NCBI GenBank assembly: GCA_002342065.1
Contig: DDPF01000010.1
Span: forward strand, 62,001-126,000
Direction: 5' to 3'
Source of the DNA: Bacteroidetes bacterium UBA2475
GTDB taxonomy: Bacteria > Bacteroidota > Bacteroidia > B-17B0 > Aurantibacillaceae
DNA length: 64,000 nt
A program made the translations under genes and the position numbers. The notes under the pieces are model-generated. The model worked only from the letters and a program-made list of their open reading frames with translations. It was not told the origin of the DNA and did no database searches. Below, piece by piece: positions 1 through 7,929 of the stretch. Within the stretch, counting starts at the first letter, position 1. Every line of letters begins with the position of its first letter.

Positions 1-328
1 TTAAACCACCCATTAACATGGTTTGATGTGCCAAAGCGCTTGTAAAGCGTTCGTCGTAGCGTTCGATCTTTACATCCGGAAATTTTTTCTTTAAATGAAC
101 CACGAATGGCTCAATAAAACGGGCGCTATCACTTTTATTATTTTGCAACGTTTTTGGTTCGCCCACAACAATAATATCTACTGTCTCCTTTTTTAAATAA
201 TCATCTAAGAATTTAACCAGGTCTTTACTGTGAATGGAAGTTAAACCGCTGGCAATTAAACGTAAACTATCTGTAACAGCCAATCCAACACGTTTGCTGC
301 CATAATCTATTGCTAAAATTCTTCCCAT
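1..328 (-). CDS. ruvX: RuvX/YqgF Holliday junction resolvase-like (partial)
   Basis: The reverse strand reads from ATG at 328 to the window edge without a stop. The product begins MGRILAIDYGSKRVGLAV, the RNase H-fold start of the YqgF/RuvX family with the first catalytic Asp in DYGSKRVG. IIVVGEP and the ERYDERFTS segment, the family's second conserved region, follow. The 3' end is missing because the window stops. Members of this family act in pre-16S rRNA 5'-end maturation and have been proposed to resolve Holliday junctions. It is divergent from pfkA with a 118-bp gap, which holds an AAGAC/CAAGAC-rich stretch around 360-390 and no clear promoter match. Confidence 0.93.
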   Translation of the reverse strand, partial: MGRILAIDYGSKRVGLAVTDSLRLIASGLTSIHSKDLVKFLDDYLKKETVDIIVVGEPKTLQNNKSDSARFIEPFVVHLKKKFPDVKIERYDERFTSALAHQTMLMGGL

Positions 329-446
329 TTAAAGAGATAAAGTTACAAAATTAATTGGACGCAAGATAAAAGACCCAAGACTCAAGACATAACTTTCTAA
401 ACCTTCAAAACTTTTAACTTTGAAACTTAAAGTGTAACTTAGTTTT

Positions 447-1418
447 ATGATTAAAAAGATAGGCATATTAACTTCAGGAGGCGATTCGCCGGGGATGAAC
501 GCTTGTATTCGCGCAATAGTAAGAACAGCTTTGTACCACAACATTGAGGTAATTGGATTTATAAAAGGCTATGAAGGTTTAATAGATAATGATTTTGTAG
601 AATTAAAACGCGAAAGCGTTTCAGGTATTATACAAAAAGGCGGTACTATTTTAAAAACAGCGCGCAGCGCTCGCTTTATGAAAGAAGAAGGTATTTTACA
701 AGCTGTAAAAAATTTAACTTCAAATAATGTAGATGCCATGGTTATTGTTGGTGGCGACGGTAGTTTTAAAGGCGCTATAGAATTAAGCAAACATATTTCT
801 ATTCCTATCGTTGGCTGTGCCGGTACAATTGATAACGATCTTGTTGGAACAGATTTTACAATTGGTTACGATACCGCAATCAATACAGTGATTGATGCTA
901 TTGATAAAATAAGGGATACAGCAGAAAGTCATGATCGTATTTTTGTGGTTGAAGTAATGGGACGTGATGCCGGATTAATTGCTTTACGTACTGCAATTGC
1001 CAGCGGTGCAGAAGCTTTGTTGGTTCCTGAACTAAAACACGATACGCAGTCTTTAATTTCTAAAATGAAGAATTGGCGAAGCACGAAGAGCAGTAAAATA
1101 ATTGTAGTAGCCGAAGGCGACCAAAGTGGTGGCGGTTTTAAAGTAGCTGATATGATAAAAACAAATTACCCGGAGTTTGATGTGCGCGTGAGTATTTTAG
1201 GTCATATACAACGCGGCGGTAACCCAAGTTGTATGGAACGTGTGAACGCGAGCATTGTTGGTTATAATTCTGTAAAAGCTTTAATGGCTGGCCACAAGAA
1301 TGAAATGATAGGCATCATCAACAAACAGGTTTCTTACACACCATTTGCAAAGGCTGTGAAACATCATCAAAAATTAAATAAAGACCTTGAAGAGCTTATT
1401 GAGATACTGAGTAGTTAG
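447..1418 (+). CDS. pfkA: ATP-dependent 6-phosphofructokinase
   Basis: Phosphorylates fructose 6-phosphate to fructose 1,6-bisphosphate, the committed step of glycolysis, in the cytosol. At 323 aa it matches the usual bacterial PFK-A length (about 320). Visible motifs are the ATP loop GGDSPGMN at residues 11-18, a GGDGSF nucleotide motif near 103, the catalytic GTIDND at 126-131 (D129 corresponds to the E. coli catalytic Asp127), MGRDAG at 171-176 and LGHIQRGG near 252. The GGDGS form points to ATP rather than pyrophosphate use. It faces fbp, the reverse reaction, about 2.5 kb away. Start ATG 447; no Shine-Dalgarno is evident. Confidence 0.96.
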   Translation: MIKKIGILTSGGDSPGMNACIRAIVRTALYHNIEVIGFIKGYEGLIDNDFVELKRESVSGIIQKGGTILKTARSARFMKEEGILQAVKNLTSNNVDAMVIVGGDGSFKGAIELSKHISIPIVGCAGTIDNDLVGTDFTIGYDTAINTVIDAIDKIRDTAESHDRIFVVEVMGRDAGLIALRTAIASGAEALLVPELKHDTQSLISKMKNWRSTKSSKIIVVAEGDQSGGGFKVADMIKTNYPEFDVRVSILGHIQRGGNPSCMERVNASIVGYNSVKALMAGHKNEMIGIINKQVSYTPFAKAVKHHQKLNKDLEELIEILSS

Positions 1419-1422
1419 ATAA

Positions 1423-1492
1423 ATGTAAAAAGGAAAAGGGAATTTGGAAAATGTAATAGAATATCGCCCATTTTCCCTTTTACCTCTTACAT
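1423..1492. repeat. Inverted repeat after pfkA
   Basis: The left arm at 1423-1442 (ATGTAAAAAGGAAAAGGGAA) is an imperfect inverted match to 1471-1492, whose reverse complement begins ATGTAAGAGGTAAAAGGGAA. It lies directly after the pfkA stop and could fold at the mRNA 3' end, but it lacks a clean T-tract. It may be one of the dispersed palindromes of this genome; no second copy is in the window. Confidence 0.5.
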
Positions 1493-1564
1493 CTTCCATT
1501 TATTAAAGTTTGTTAACTCCTGTAACTTTCTTGCTTTTCAAACGTTTTAGTTAAAAATCCCATC

Positions 1565-2185
1565 ATGCGTAAGATCATTTTACTCTCCACCATTATTATT
1601 TCTTTTTTTGTATTTGGCTTTACTGCTTTTCATACAGTAGAAAAAACCAAAGCAGGTAAACCGCATAAGAACGGCGATATTATTTTTATCGTTAATCCTT
1701 CCGGACAAGGCAAGGCAATTCAATTAGCAACCAAATCAAAATACACACACGTTGGTGTTATCTTTTTTGAAGATGGCAAAGAATATGTTTATCATGCTGT
1801 GGAGCCCGTTACAAGAAGCACACTGGAAGGATTTGTTGGCATGAGTGCTGATGGCACTTATGAAATAAGAAGATTAAAAGACCAAACGCTTTTAACGCCC
1901 GAGGCAATAATTAAAATGTTATCTAACGCAAAATCAAAATTAGGTGTGCATTACGATATGGGTTTTAGTTGGGATGATAAAGAAATGTATTGTTCTGAAT
2001 ATGTTTGGAAACTCTATAACAAAGCCCTTGGTATAAATGTAGGCCCTTTAAAACCTTTAAAAGAATTTGATCTTACGCATCCTGCTGTAAAAAAGAAACT
2101 CGAAGAACGCTATGGTAAAAATATTCCAATGGATGAAAACATGATCTCGCCGGGTGATATGTATAACTCTGACCTCTTAGAATAA
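1565..2185 (+). CDS. YiiX/YebB-like permuted papain-fold peptidase or amidase, secreted
   Basis: A 206-aa protein with an N-terminal hydrophobic segment (residues 3-22) that is a signal peptide or anchor. The body carries the permuted NlpC/P60 (YiiX, DUF830) hallmarks: GDIIFIV at about 37, then KYTHVGVIF near 60, whose His is the predicted catalytic base, and CSEYVWKLY near 142, whose Cys is the predicted nucleophile. In this circularly permuted papain fold the His precedes the Cys, as seen here. Family members are thought to cleave or transfer amide or lipid-linked bonds in the envelope; the substrate is unknown. It stands alone between pfkA and a repeat element. Confidence 0.8.
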   Translation: MRKIILLSTIIISFFVFGFTAFHTVEKTKAGKPHKNGDIIFIVNPSGQGKAIQLATKSKYTHVGVIFFEDGKEYVYHAVEPVTRSTLEGFVGMSADGTYEIRRLKDQTLLTPEAIIKMLSNAKSKLGVHYDMGFSWDDKEMYCSEYVWKLYNKALGINVGPLKPLKEFDLTHPAVKKKLEERYGKNIPMDENMISPGDMYNSDLLE

Positions 2186-2190
2186 AAAAA

Positions 2191-2331
2191 TTAACCACAT
2201 AGGCACATAGGTTTCTTAGTTTTAAATAAAAATTTATAAAGAAAAACATAGGATCTCTTCGTCTTTGACGAAGAGACTTTATGAACTCTTAGGCGTAACG
2301 TTTTACCTTTTTCCTATGTGTCTATGTGTTT
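2191..2331. repeat. MITE-like element, copy A
   Basis: Terminal inverted repeats are TTAACCACATAGGCACATAGG at 2191-2211 and its near reverse complement at 2311-2331 (CCTATGTGtCTATGTG). Inside is a perfect 10-bp hairpin, TCTCTTCGTC / GACGAAGAGA, at 2254-2263 and 2267-2276, followed by a CTCTTAGGCGTAACG-like segment. The same layout recurs at 5992-6141 and 46863-47010. No open reading frame is present. Confidence 0.8.
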
Positions 2332-2337
2332 TTTTTA

Positions 2338-2937
2338 TTACGAGATACAAAGGAATGCAATCAGTGTAATGGCATTGATAATAGAGATCGCGCCTAACGA
2401 GTGAACGTTTTGATTTAAGTTGTACGAAAAAAAGATCAACGAAAAGGTACCAATAAAAACAGACAGGAATAAAATAGGACTGGCATCCTGGATCCTGTAA
2501 TAATCATCTGAAGTATTTACGTAAGCCTTTATTTCTCTTTGCAACAAATAATCCTTCCCCACTTTAAAGGTGGTGTACTTTGCTGGTGTTTCAATAAATT
2601 CATTTACAATTAGCTTGTAGTTCTTATCATGCACATCAATTATTACGATGTCAGAGATCTTACGTTTACCGGCTTCATTTTTTTTATCGCCATAAGTTAC
2701 AAGTACATTTTTTGAATAATGTGTTTGGTAATGACAAGGCCCGTAAAAAGAAATAATTAATTCGCAGAAAACGAAAAAACAAAAAACATTAAAACAGTTT
2801 AAGAATTTATATTTGAATGATCTTTTAAAACGCTGAACTTTGTTGAAGGCGCGGATCTTTTTGATCTCAACTAATTCTGCTACTTCCTCAGGAGTTAAAG
2901 GGATACGTGGTGCTCGTTTTTTTCCCTCTTCTTTCAT
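2338..2937 (-). CDS. Hypothetical membrane protein in glycosyltransferase operon
   Basis: A 199-aa protein I cannot assign to a family. The first 45 residues are charged and cytoplasmic in character (KKRAPRIPLTPEEVAELVEI). One hydrophobic helix at about 47-66 is followed by a mixed region that looks extracytoplasmic, and two further helices lie at about 150-170 and 178-198. The ATG overlaps the TGA of the upstream glycosyltransferase gene by 4 bp (ATGA), so the two are very probably translationally coupled and functionally linked, for example in lipid-linked sugar transfer. That role is inference from position only. Confidence 0.7.
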   Translation of the reverse strand: MKEEGKKRAPRIPLTPEEVAELVEIKKIRAFNKVQRFKRSFKYKFLNCFNVFCFFVFCELIISFYGPCHYQTHYSKNVLVTYGDKKNEAGKRKISDIVIIDVHDKNYKLIVNEFIETPAKYTTFKVGKDYLLQREIKAYVNTSDDYYRIQDASPILFLSVFIGTFSLIFFSYNLNQNVHSLGAISIINAITLIAFLCIS

Positions 2938-3905
2938 TTTAGATTTAATTTCTCATCAACCAGATAGTTGTTTCTAACGGGACTGTTACGCAAAATTAAC
3001 TCTCCAATAAAACCGGCCAGGAACATCATACTACCAATGATCATGCAGGTTAATGAAATATAAAATGAAGGGCGTTCGGTTATTAATCTTGCTGCATGAT
3101 GCGTGTATGCACAATAAAGTTTATAAGCTCCTAAATAAAAAGCAAAAGCAAAACCCACTAAAAATAATAATGTACCTACCAAACCAAAGAAATGCATTGG
3201 GCGTTTTCCGAATTTTGAAAGAAAGGTAATTGTTAGCAGATCTAAAAAACCATTTATAAAACGGTCCCAGCCAAATTTGCTTACACCATACTTACGCGCT
3301 TTATGTTGCACTACTTTTTCGCCTATCTTACTAAAGCCTGCAGCCTTTGCCATTACAGGAATGAAGCGGTGCATTTCGCCATATACTTCAATACTTTTTA
3401 CTACTTTCTTTTTATAAGCTTTTAAGCCGCAGTTCATATCGTGCAATTTAATGCCGCTTATTTTTCGGTTGGTCCAGTTATATAATTTAGAAGGAAGATT
3501 TTTTGTAACAGCGTTATCATAACGTTTTTGTTTCCAGCCGCTCACAAGATCAAAGCCGTCAACCGTTATCATTTTATAAAGTTCTGGAATTTCGTCAGGA
3601 CTATCCTGTAGGTCGGCATCCATAGTAATTACCACATCGCCTTGCGCTGCTTCAAATCCCAAATGTAAGGCTGGTGACTTACCGTAATTCCTACGAAATT
3701 TTATTGCTTTTACGTTTGAATTTTTTTGTGCTAAATTTTCAATTACCTGCCACGAATTATCTTTGCTACCATCATCAATAAAAACTATTTCGTAAGAAAA
3801 TTTATTCTCCGTCATGGTCTTTACGATCCAATCGTGCAATTCCGGTAACGATTCCTCTTCATCTTTAAGAGGAATAATTACTGATATTTGACAGTTTGAA
3901 CTCAT
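2934..3905 (-). CDS. Family 2 glycosyltransferase, dolichyl/undecaprenyl-phosphate sugar synthase type
   Basis: A 323-aa membrane glycosyltransferase with an N-terminal GT-A domain. It shows ISVIIPLKDEEESLPEL at 7-23, DDGSKDNSW at 44-52 and the metal-binding DADLQD at 96-101, followed by MNCGLKAYKK near 157. Two C-terminal transmembrane helices lie at about 238-262 and 283-305, as in GtrB/ArnC/DPM1-like enzymes that put a sugar from a nucleotide sugar onto polyprenyl phosphate. The substrate cannot be told from sequence. Its ATG shares one base with the fbp stop codon (TAATG), so it is cotranscribed with fbp and the 199-aa membrane protein. Confidence 0.9.
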   Translation of the reverse strand: MSSNCQISVIIPLKDEEESLPELHDWIVKTMTENKFSYEIVFIDDGSKDNSWQVIENLAQKNSNVKAIKFRRNYGKSPALHLGFEAAQGDVVITMDADLQDSPDEIPELYKMITVDGFDLVSGWKQKRYDNAVTKNLPSKLYNWTNRKISGIKLHDMNCGLKAYKKKVVKSIEVYGEMHRFIPVMAKAAGFSKIGEKVVQHKARKYGVSKFGWDRFINGFLDLLTITFLSKFGKRPMHFFGLVGTLLFLVGFAFAFYLGAYKLYCAYTHHAARLITERPSFYISLTCMIIGSMMFLAGFIGELILRNSPVRNNYLVDEKLNLK

Positions 3906-4918
3906 TAAGCTTTTACTTCGGCGTATTTGGTCATGAATTCCATTACCTTATCCACCATATCTGAACTGCCCAAGAATAAAGGCGTGCGTTGGTGAAGTTC
4001 TGTAATTGGTACTTCCATAATGCGTTTATAACCTGTAGTAGCCTTACCTCCCGCCTGTTCAATAATAAAAGCTAAAGGATTACACTCATACAATAAACGT
4101 AATTTACCGTTAGGAGATTTTGTTGTAGTTGGATAAATATAAACACCACCAACAATTAAGTTACGGTGAATATCTGCAACACCTGAACCAATGTAACGAG
4201 AAGAATACGGACGTCCAGTTGCTTTGTCTTCTTCCTGACAATATTTAATATATTTTTTTACACCTTCAGGAAAGTGTAAATAATTTCCTTCGTTAACAGA
4301 ATAAACATTTCCGGCAGTTTTTGTTTGCATTAACGGATGCGATAAACAAAACTCACCAATGCTTGGATCTAAAGTAAAACCATAAACACCTTTACCTGTT
4401 GTATAAACCAACATACAGCTGGATCCGTAAATAATATAACCGGCAGCAACCTGCTCGGTACCACGTTGCATAAAATCTTCAATAGTACCAGGCCCACTTA
4501 AAGTTGTACGACGGTAAATAGAAAAAATAGTACCAACAGATACGTTCACATCAATATTTGAAGAACCATCCAATGGATCCATAGCCACAACATACTTGGC
4601 GTTTTTAGAGATCTCAGAATCAATTGGGATTATTTCGTCGTTCTCTTCGCTGGCAATGGCACAAACTTCGCCACCGGCCTTTAAAGCCGCAATAAACTGG
4701 TCATTTGCAAAAACATCTAACTTTTTAACGCGTTCGCCTTGAATATTGGTTTCACCCGTTTCGCCTAAAATTTCTACTAATCCTGCTTTATTTACCTCAC
4801 GGTTAACAATTTTGGCCGCAATGCCTATATCACGCAATAAACGTGATAATTCGCCTTTAGCGAATGGAAAATCGGTTTGTTTTTCTATTATAAATTGACC
4901 TAATGTTTTCACCTTCAT
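3905..4918 (-). CDS. fbp: Fructose-1,6-bisphosphatase, class I
   Basis: Hydrolyses fructose 1,6-bisphosphate to fructose 6-phosphate in gluconeogenesis. The length of 337 aa is typical of class I. The metal-binding signature MDPLDGSSNIDVNVSVG is complete, preceded by an acidic segment and followed by YIYPTTTKSPNGKLRLLYE and LAFIIEQAGGKA, the substrate and metal region near the C-terminus. It is first in a three-gene leftward operon with the glycosyltransferase and a small membrane protein. With pfkA upstream on the other strand, the two enzymes of the futile cycle lie close together but are transcribed from opposite strands. Confidence 0.96.
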   Translation of the reverse strand: MKVKTLGQFIIEKQTDFPFAKGELSRLLRDIGIAAKIVNREVNKAGLVEILGETGETNIQGERVKKLDVFANDQFIAALKAGGEVCAIASEENDEIIPIDSEISKNAKYVVAMDPLDGSSNIDVNVSVGTIFSIYRRTTLSGPGTIEDFMQRGTEQVAAGYIIYGSSCMLVYTTGKGVYGFTLDPSIGEFCLSHPLMQTKTAGNVYSVNEGNYLHFPEGVKKYIKYCQEEDKATGRPYSSRYIGSGVADIHRNLIVGGVYIYPTTTKSPNGKLRLLYECNPLAFIIEQAGGKATTGYKRIMEVPITELHQRTPLFLGSSDMVDKVMEFMTKYAEVKA

Positions 4919-5009
4919 TCTTACGTATTTAATTAAAAATCAAAAGTAAAAAAATTAATGATTAAAGCTAACTAATTAAGAGTATTTAGCTGAAAATGAG
5001 GATAAATAA

Positions 5010-5276
5010 CTAAAAATCTTTTCTTAAGAACTCACGCCAATCGCTAAGATTAGCTATAACTTGAATTTGACGATACTGGTAATGGAATTTTTCCTCGTCG
5101 ATGGTAGAATTAAGAACACTGATGCGGTATTTATCAAAGTTAGATAAGGCAAATTTTTCTTCGGCAGTTAATTTAATGCCGCTAAATTCTTTATCGCGCA
5201 GATCATTGATGCTAACAACAAGACCAGTGGTCTTTTTATTAAGAAGGGTTGTTATGAAATCATTTTTTATATCCAC
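5010..5276 (-). CDS. Hypothetical protein, 88 aa
   Basis: A small, charged, probably cytoplasmic protein without a recognised domain. It starts with GTG at 5276 and ends in SDWREFLRKDF. The sequence looks helical, with an LTAEEKFALSNFDKY segment around residues 36-50. A -7 element TATATTTG ends five bases upstream of the GTG, which supports this start and predicts a leaderless or almost leaderless transcript. It is followed by fbp on the same strand after about 90 bp and is divergent from the DUF6973-like gene. Function unknown. Confidence 0.65.
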   Translation of the reverse strand: MDIKNDFITTLLNKKTTGLVVSINDLRDKEFSGIKLTAEEKFALSNFDKYRISVLNSTIDEEKFHYQYRQIQVIANLSDWREFLRKDF

Positions 5277-5281
5277 GGTAA

Positions 5282-5309
5282 CAAATATAACAGATAGCCC
5301 GCTGTCAAA
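5282..5309 (-). promoter_or_regulatory. Bacteroidota-type promoter for the 88-aa gene
   Basis: On the reverse strand, TTTG at 5309-5306 is followed 16 bases later by TATATTTG at 5289-5282, a perfect TAnnTTTG -7 element. The G of this element is five bases from the GTG start codon, so transcription should start at or next to the first codon. Confidence 0.6.
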
Positions 5310-5388
5310 TAATTTTTTTCGCCTATTATACTAACATTTGACTGTTAATTGTGGTTATTGTTAGACGATTCAATAAATTTACAAAACA

Positions 5389-5988
5389 ATGATGCCCAAA
5401 CTTAAAATATTTCTTCTTCTAATTTCATTTTCGTATTGTGCACTGGCTCAAAAGCCTTTTAAACAGGAGCTTTGGTGGTCGGTAGGGCATCCATTTGCAG
5501 CTTTAAAAGTAAAAAAGATCAAAGCAAAAGCCGACCTCATTTATGATCAACCAGGTATTAAAGATCAATTAGACAACTTAAGCAATGGCGGAAAATTAGA
5601 TGCTTTTCGTCATGTTTTTTATATGGCAGCTTTTGCACAAAAGATAAAAATAAAAAAACTCCGAAAATTAGGCATTGCTCACGAAAAAGGAAATTACAGG
5701 CAGTTTTTAAAACGTCAGAACGAAAATGGCGAGGTTCCCGATAGTTTAAGCAGTGTTATGGATCTATACAATAATGAGCTAGGTTTAAACATCGGCGGTT
5801 ATCCCAACAAAAAAATGAATCTCGAAACGCTAAAAGAACTTGTTATCTGGAAAATTAAAAGTGGAAACGCCGCTATAATTAAAAGAAATAAACAGGGATT
5901 GTATGTTGAATGCGATGATAAAATAATTGATCTGCAATTGTATAAAGGAAAATGGTTTGTGCCGAAATGTTTGGTTCCCTCGAACTAA
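5389..5988 (+). CDS. DUF6973-like secreted protein
   Basis: A 199-aa protein with a clean signal peptide (MMPKLKIFLLLISFSYCALA, cleavage before Q). The central segment reads GGKLDAFRHVFYMAAFAQ, followed by GIAHE and SSVMDLYNNELG. This DAFRH...AHE...D.xNNxxG pattern is typical of the DUF6973 family, whose conserved Asp, Arg, His and Glu suggest an enzyme of unknown activity. Two ATG codons are adjacent at 5389 and 5392; I kept the first. It stands alone, divergent from the 88-aa gene, with a MITE-like element directly after it. Confidence 0.72.
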   Translation: MMPKLKIFLLLISFSYCALAQKPFKQELWWSVGHPFAALKVKKIKAKADLIYDQPGIKDQLDNLSNGGKLDAFRHVFYMAAFAQKIKIKKLRKLGIAHEKGNYRQFLKRQNENGEVPDSLSSVMDLYNNELGLNIGGYPNKKMNLETLKELVIWKIKSGNAAIIKRNKQGLYVECDDKIIDLQLYKGKWFVPKCLVPSN

Positions 5989-5991
5989 AAA

Positions 5992-6141
5992 TTAAACACA
6001 TAGAAACATAGAGAATCATTTATTTTTTATGCATAAATAAATAAAAAGATAATCATAGATATTGCTTCGTCAAAGACGAAGCAACTATGTAGACTCTAGG
6101 CATCTTTGCTTTACCTTAATTCTATGTGCCTATGTGGTTAA
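5992..6141. repeat. MITE-like element, copy B
   Basis: Ends are TTAAACACATAGAAACATAG at 5992-6011 and CTATGTGCCTATGTGGTTAA at 6122-6141, inverted relative to each other. The internal perfect hairpin TTGCTTCGTC / GACGAAGCAA is at 6062-6071 and 6075-6084, followed by a GACTCTAGGCATC segment matching the CTCTTAGGCG of copy A. It is non-coding and sits between two convergent genes. Confidence 0.8.
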
Positions 6142-6146
6142 AAATT

Positions 6147-6614
6147 TTACGTAGACTGAATCTGATCGTAAGTGAGTTTGCAATTGATCCACTCCCCATC
6201 TAAATGCGAATTGTATTTTTTATAGAATTCAATTGCCGCTGTATTCCAATCTAATACCTGCCACTCCATACGCCTAACCTTTTGTGTTTTGGCAACTTTT
6301 ACTACTTCATTAAATAGCAATTTACCGTAACCATTTTTACGTTCGCTTTCAGTCACAATAATATCTTCTAAAAATAAACATTTGCCTTTCCAGGTTGAAT
6401 ATTTATAATAATAAAGTGCCATACCAACAATTATATTTTCCTTCTCCAACACAAAAAAATCAAAGAGTTTATCTTTACCAAAACCCCAGTTGGTCATTTC
6501 CGATATGGTCACTTCTACCTCTTGCGGCGCCTTTTCAAAAATGGCCAATTCCCTTACCAGTTCAAGTGCACGGGGCAGATCTTTTTCAGTTCCAATTCTT
6601 ATAGTAATAGACAT
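6147..6614 (-). CDS. GNAT N-acetyltransferase, SSAT/thialysine acetyltransferase type
   Basis: A 155-aa single-domain acetyltransferase. It contains YYYKYSTWKGKCLFLEDIIV (about 68-87), the block characteristic of spermidine/spermine or thialysine N-acetyltransferases. The acetyl-CoA loop RKNGYGKLLF (about 92-101) corresponds to the R/Q-x-x-G-x-G/A motif, followed by WNTAAIEFYKKY near 123-134. It probably transfers acetyl from acetyl-CoA to a polyamine-like or lysine-like amine; the exact substrate is unproven. It is last in a tight leftward operon with the 116-aa protein (2-bp gap) and the 2Fe-2S ferredoxin. Confidence 0.88.
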   Translation of the reverse strand: MSITIRIGTEKDLPRALELVRELAIFEKAPQEVEVTISEMTNWGFGKDKLFDFFVLEKENIIVGMALYYYKYSTWKGKCLFLEDIIVTESERKNGYGKLLFNEVVKVAKTQKVRRMEWQVLDWNTAAIEFYKKYNSHLDGEWINCKLTYDQIQST

Positions 6615-6616
6615 AT

Positions 6617-6967
6617 TTATTGCGAGAATTTTTTCTTTAAGATCACCTTTTGAAGAATGCGTTTAATAATTAACTCCGCTAAAATTTCTTCAAAAGAAAG
6701 ATTTTTATTTTTCGTTTCGTAATTTCTTATTTGCAATTCGCTAATATCTATACGATACAATAAAGCAGATAACTGCGAATTATTATTTAGTAAAGGTTTT
6801 AACTGCAAGCGAATTGAAGCTGTTAAAGGTTCCAGGTCTATTGGTAAATTCTCTACAAAGTCTGTATCCAAACTGCAACTATCAAAATCTTTTTTTAGCT
6901 GACGTTTAAACAGGTCAAATAAATTTTCCTGCACCAGGAAATTGTTCACTTCTAATTCTTCCATCAT
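6617..6967 (-). CDS. Hypothetical protein, 116 aa
   Basis: A soluble, acidic then basic protein with no recognised domain. The N-terminus (MMEELEVNNFLVQENLFDLFK) and the middle (LPIDLEPLTASIRLQLKPLL) look helical, and the tail is basic (IIKRILQKVILKKKF). Two consecutive ATGs at 6967 and 6964 are possible starts. The first codon abuts the TAG of the upstream ferredoxin gene, and the acetyltransferase follows after 2 bp, so the three genes form one transcript. This suggests a shared but unknown job. Confidence 0.7.
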   Translation of the reverse strand: MMEELEVNNFLVQENLFDLFKRQLKKDFDSCSLDTDFVENLPIDLEPLTASIRLQLKPLLNNNSQLSALLYRIDISELQIRNYETKNKNLSFEEILAELIIKRILQKVILKKKFSQ

Positions 6968-7276
6968 CTACGGTTTTAATAATAAGCGTTCAACAATTTT
7001 TTTATTTATAACATGTGACTCGATAATTTCTTTGACATCTGTTTTTTCTACACCAACATAAAATGTCCCTTCAGGGTAAATGGCTACTGTAGGACCAAAA
7101 TCGCAAATGCCAAGGCAACCGCTTTTATTGGCGCGGATCTTTAAATTTACATTAAGGTCTTTTAATTGTTTTTTAAATTCGACCACTAATTCTAATCCAT
7201 GTGCTTCACCACAACTTAATCTATCTCCTCCTGTGCGTTGGTTAGTACAAACAAAAATATGAATATCGAAAACCAT
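6968..7276 (-). CDS. Thioredoxin-like [2Fe-2S] ferredoxin
   Basis: A 102-aa protein of the thioredoxin-fold 2Fe-2S family. From ATG 7276 it begins MVFDIHIFVCTNQR, and four cysteines fit the cluster pattern: C10, C22 (RLSCGEAHG), then C55 and C59 in SGCLGICDFGP. The pattern CLGICDFGPTVAIYPEG is typical of this family, which transfers electrons or serves as a standalone relative of NuoE/hydrogenase subunits. A TTG at 7285 could extend the frame, but it lies inside the -7 promoter element, so ATG 7276 is preferred. It heads the three-gene operon. Confidence 0.85.
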   Translation of the reverse strand: MVFDIHIFVCTNQRTGGDRLSCGEAHGLELVVEFKKQLKDLNVNLKIRANKSGCLGICDFGPTVAIYPEGTFYVGVEKTDVKEIIESHVINKKIVERLLLKP

Positions 7277-7282
7277 CTCTAA

Positions 7283-7317
7283 CAAATATATTCAATTAAC
7301 TTTTGAATAAGAGCAAA
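7283..7317 (-). promoter_or_regulatory. Promoter of the ferredoxin operon, near-leaderless
   Basis: The reverse strand shows TTTG at 7317-7314, a 23-base spacer and TATATTTG at 7290-7283, then only six bases before ATG 7276. The match to TTTG-N-TAnnTTTG is full, although the spacer is at the long end. The expected start site is within a few bases of the ATG. Confidence 0.6.
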
Positions 7318-7385
7318 AAAAATCCCCGTGTTATAAACAACATAGGTTTTAGTATGTAAAGATCCTTTTCTAAATAGATTTTGGT

Positions 7386-7402
7386 GTCACTTTTTGCTTG
7401 AT
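7386..7402. repeat. Orphan end fragment of the long dispersed element
   Basis: GTCACTTTTTGCTTGAT is identical to the outer 17 bases of the element end at 55572-55588 and of the inverted end of the 49573 copy. Here it stands 60 bases outside the element copy at 7462 and is followed by unrelated sequence (GACGTCAATGC). Confidence 0.6.
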
Positions 7403-7461
7403 GACGTCAATGCTTTAATAAAGGCTCTGTAGCAGAAATTAAACTCTTTAATGTTTTTTTC

Positions 7462-7895
7462 GTCACTTTTGGCGCGCAAAAGTAACCAAAACGCATTTGA
7501 TCTTTTGAAGGAGATTTTTTCTTTCGCGAATTAGAGCAGCGAAAGAAAAACCGCTGCCTCGCTAAGCACTTTTCTGTGCGCCTAATCAACTTAACGCCTA
7601 GCTTAGCTCGCATCTATCTCTGCAAAAGATCAAGATAGAAAACCCAAACATCTAACCGCTTAATTCAATACGGAATGCTGTCCGCGTAAGCACACAAAGT
7701 GAGACGGCCTCATAAGATTTTGCGTAAAAATCTTTGCCGTTCAAAAGCGTTGGCCTGTGCGAAGATGATTTTGGCTGTTCGCGAAGCGCTTAAATCATCA
7801 GATTGAATGGCATTGATTTTTAGCAAAATATTATGAAAGCCTTGACTTTTTTGTTACTTTTTGTGTTAAGACAAAAAGTAAGGCGAAAAATTAGG
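7462..7895. repeat. Long dispersed element with palindromic ends, copy 1
   Basis: Fills most of the 690-bp gene-free gap 7277-7969. The left end is GTCACTTTTGGCGCGCAAAA, itself a near palindrome, followed by GTAACCAAAACGC. The right end is a TTACTTTTTGTGTTAAGAC palindrome closing with AAGTAAGGCG and TTAGG. Internal arms CATAAGATTTTGC..AAAAATC (7711-7732) and GATTTTTAGCAAAATATTATG (7815-7835) are inverted to each other and enclose GATGATTT / AAATCATC (7764-7771 and 7792-7799). The frame at 7407-7613 lies largely in this repeat and is not called as a gene. Confidence 0.8.
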
Positions 7896-7929
7896 TGATA
7901 GTCGAACAAACTAACTCAAATATGCGTTG

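Noticed and set aside
360..390. CAAGAC/AAGACC direct repetition upstream of pfkA
   Set aside because: Too short and imperfect to call a repeat or regulatory site without further copies.
7277..7285. TTG start extending the ferredoxin gene
   Set aside because: It sits inside the TATATTTG promoter element, and the family sequence begins at MVFDIHIFVC.
7407..7613. Reverse-strand frame coding MRAKLGVKLIRR...MRFGYFCAPKVT
   Set aside because: It lies mostly inside the long dispersed element. A similar frame occurs only in copy 3 (55841-56029), and it carries no recognisable domain, so it is a translation of repeat DNA.
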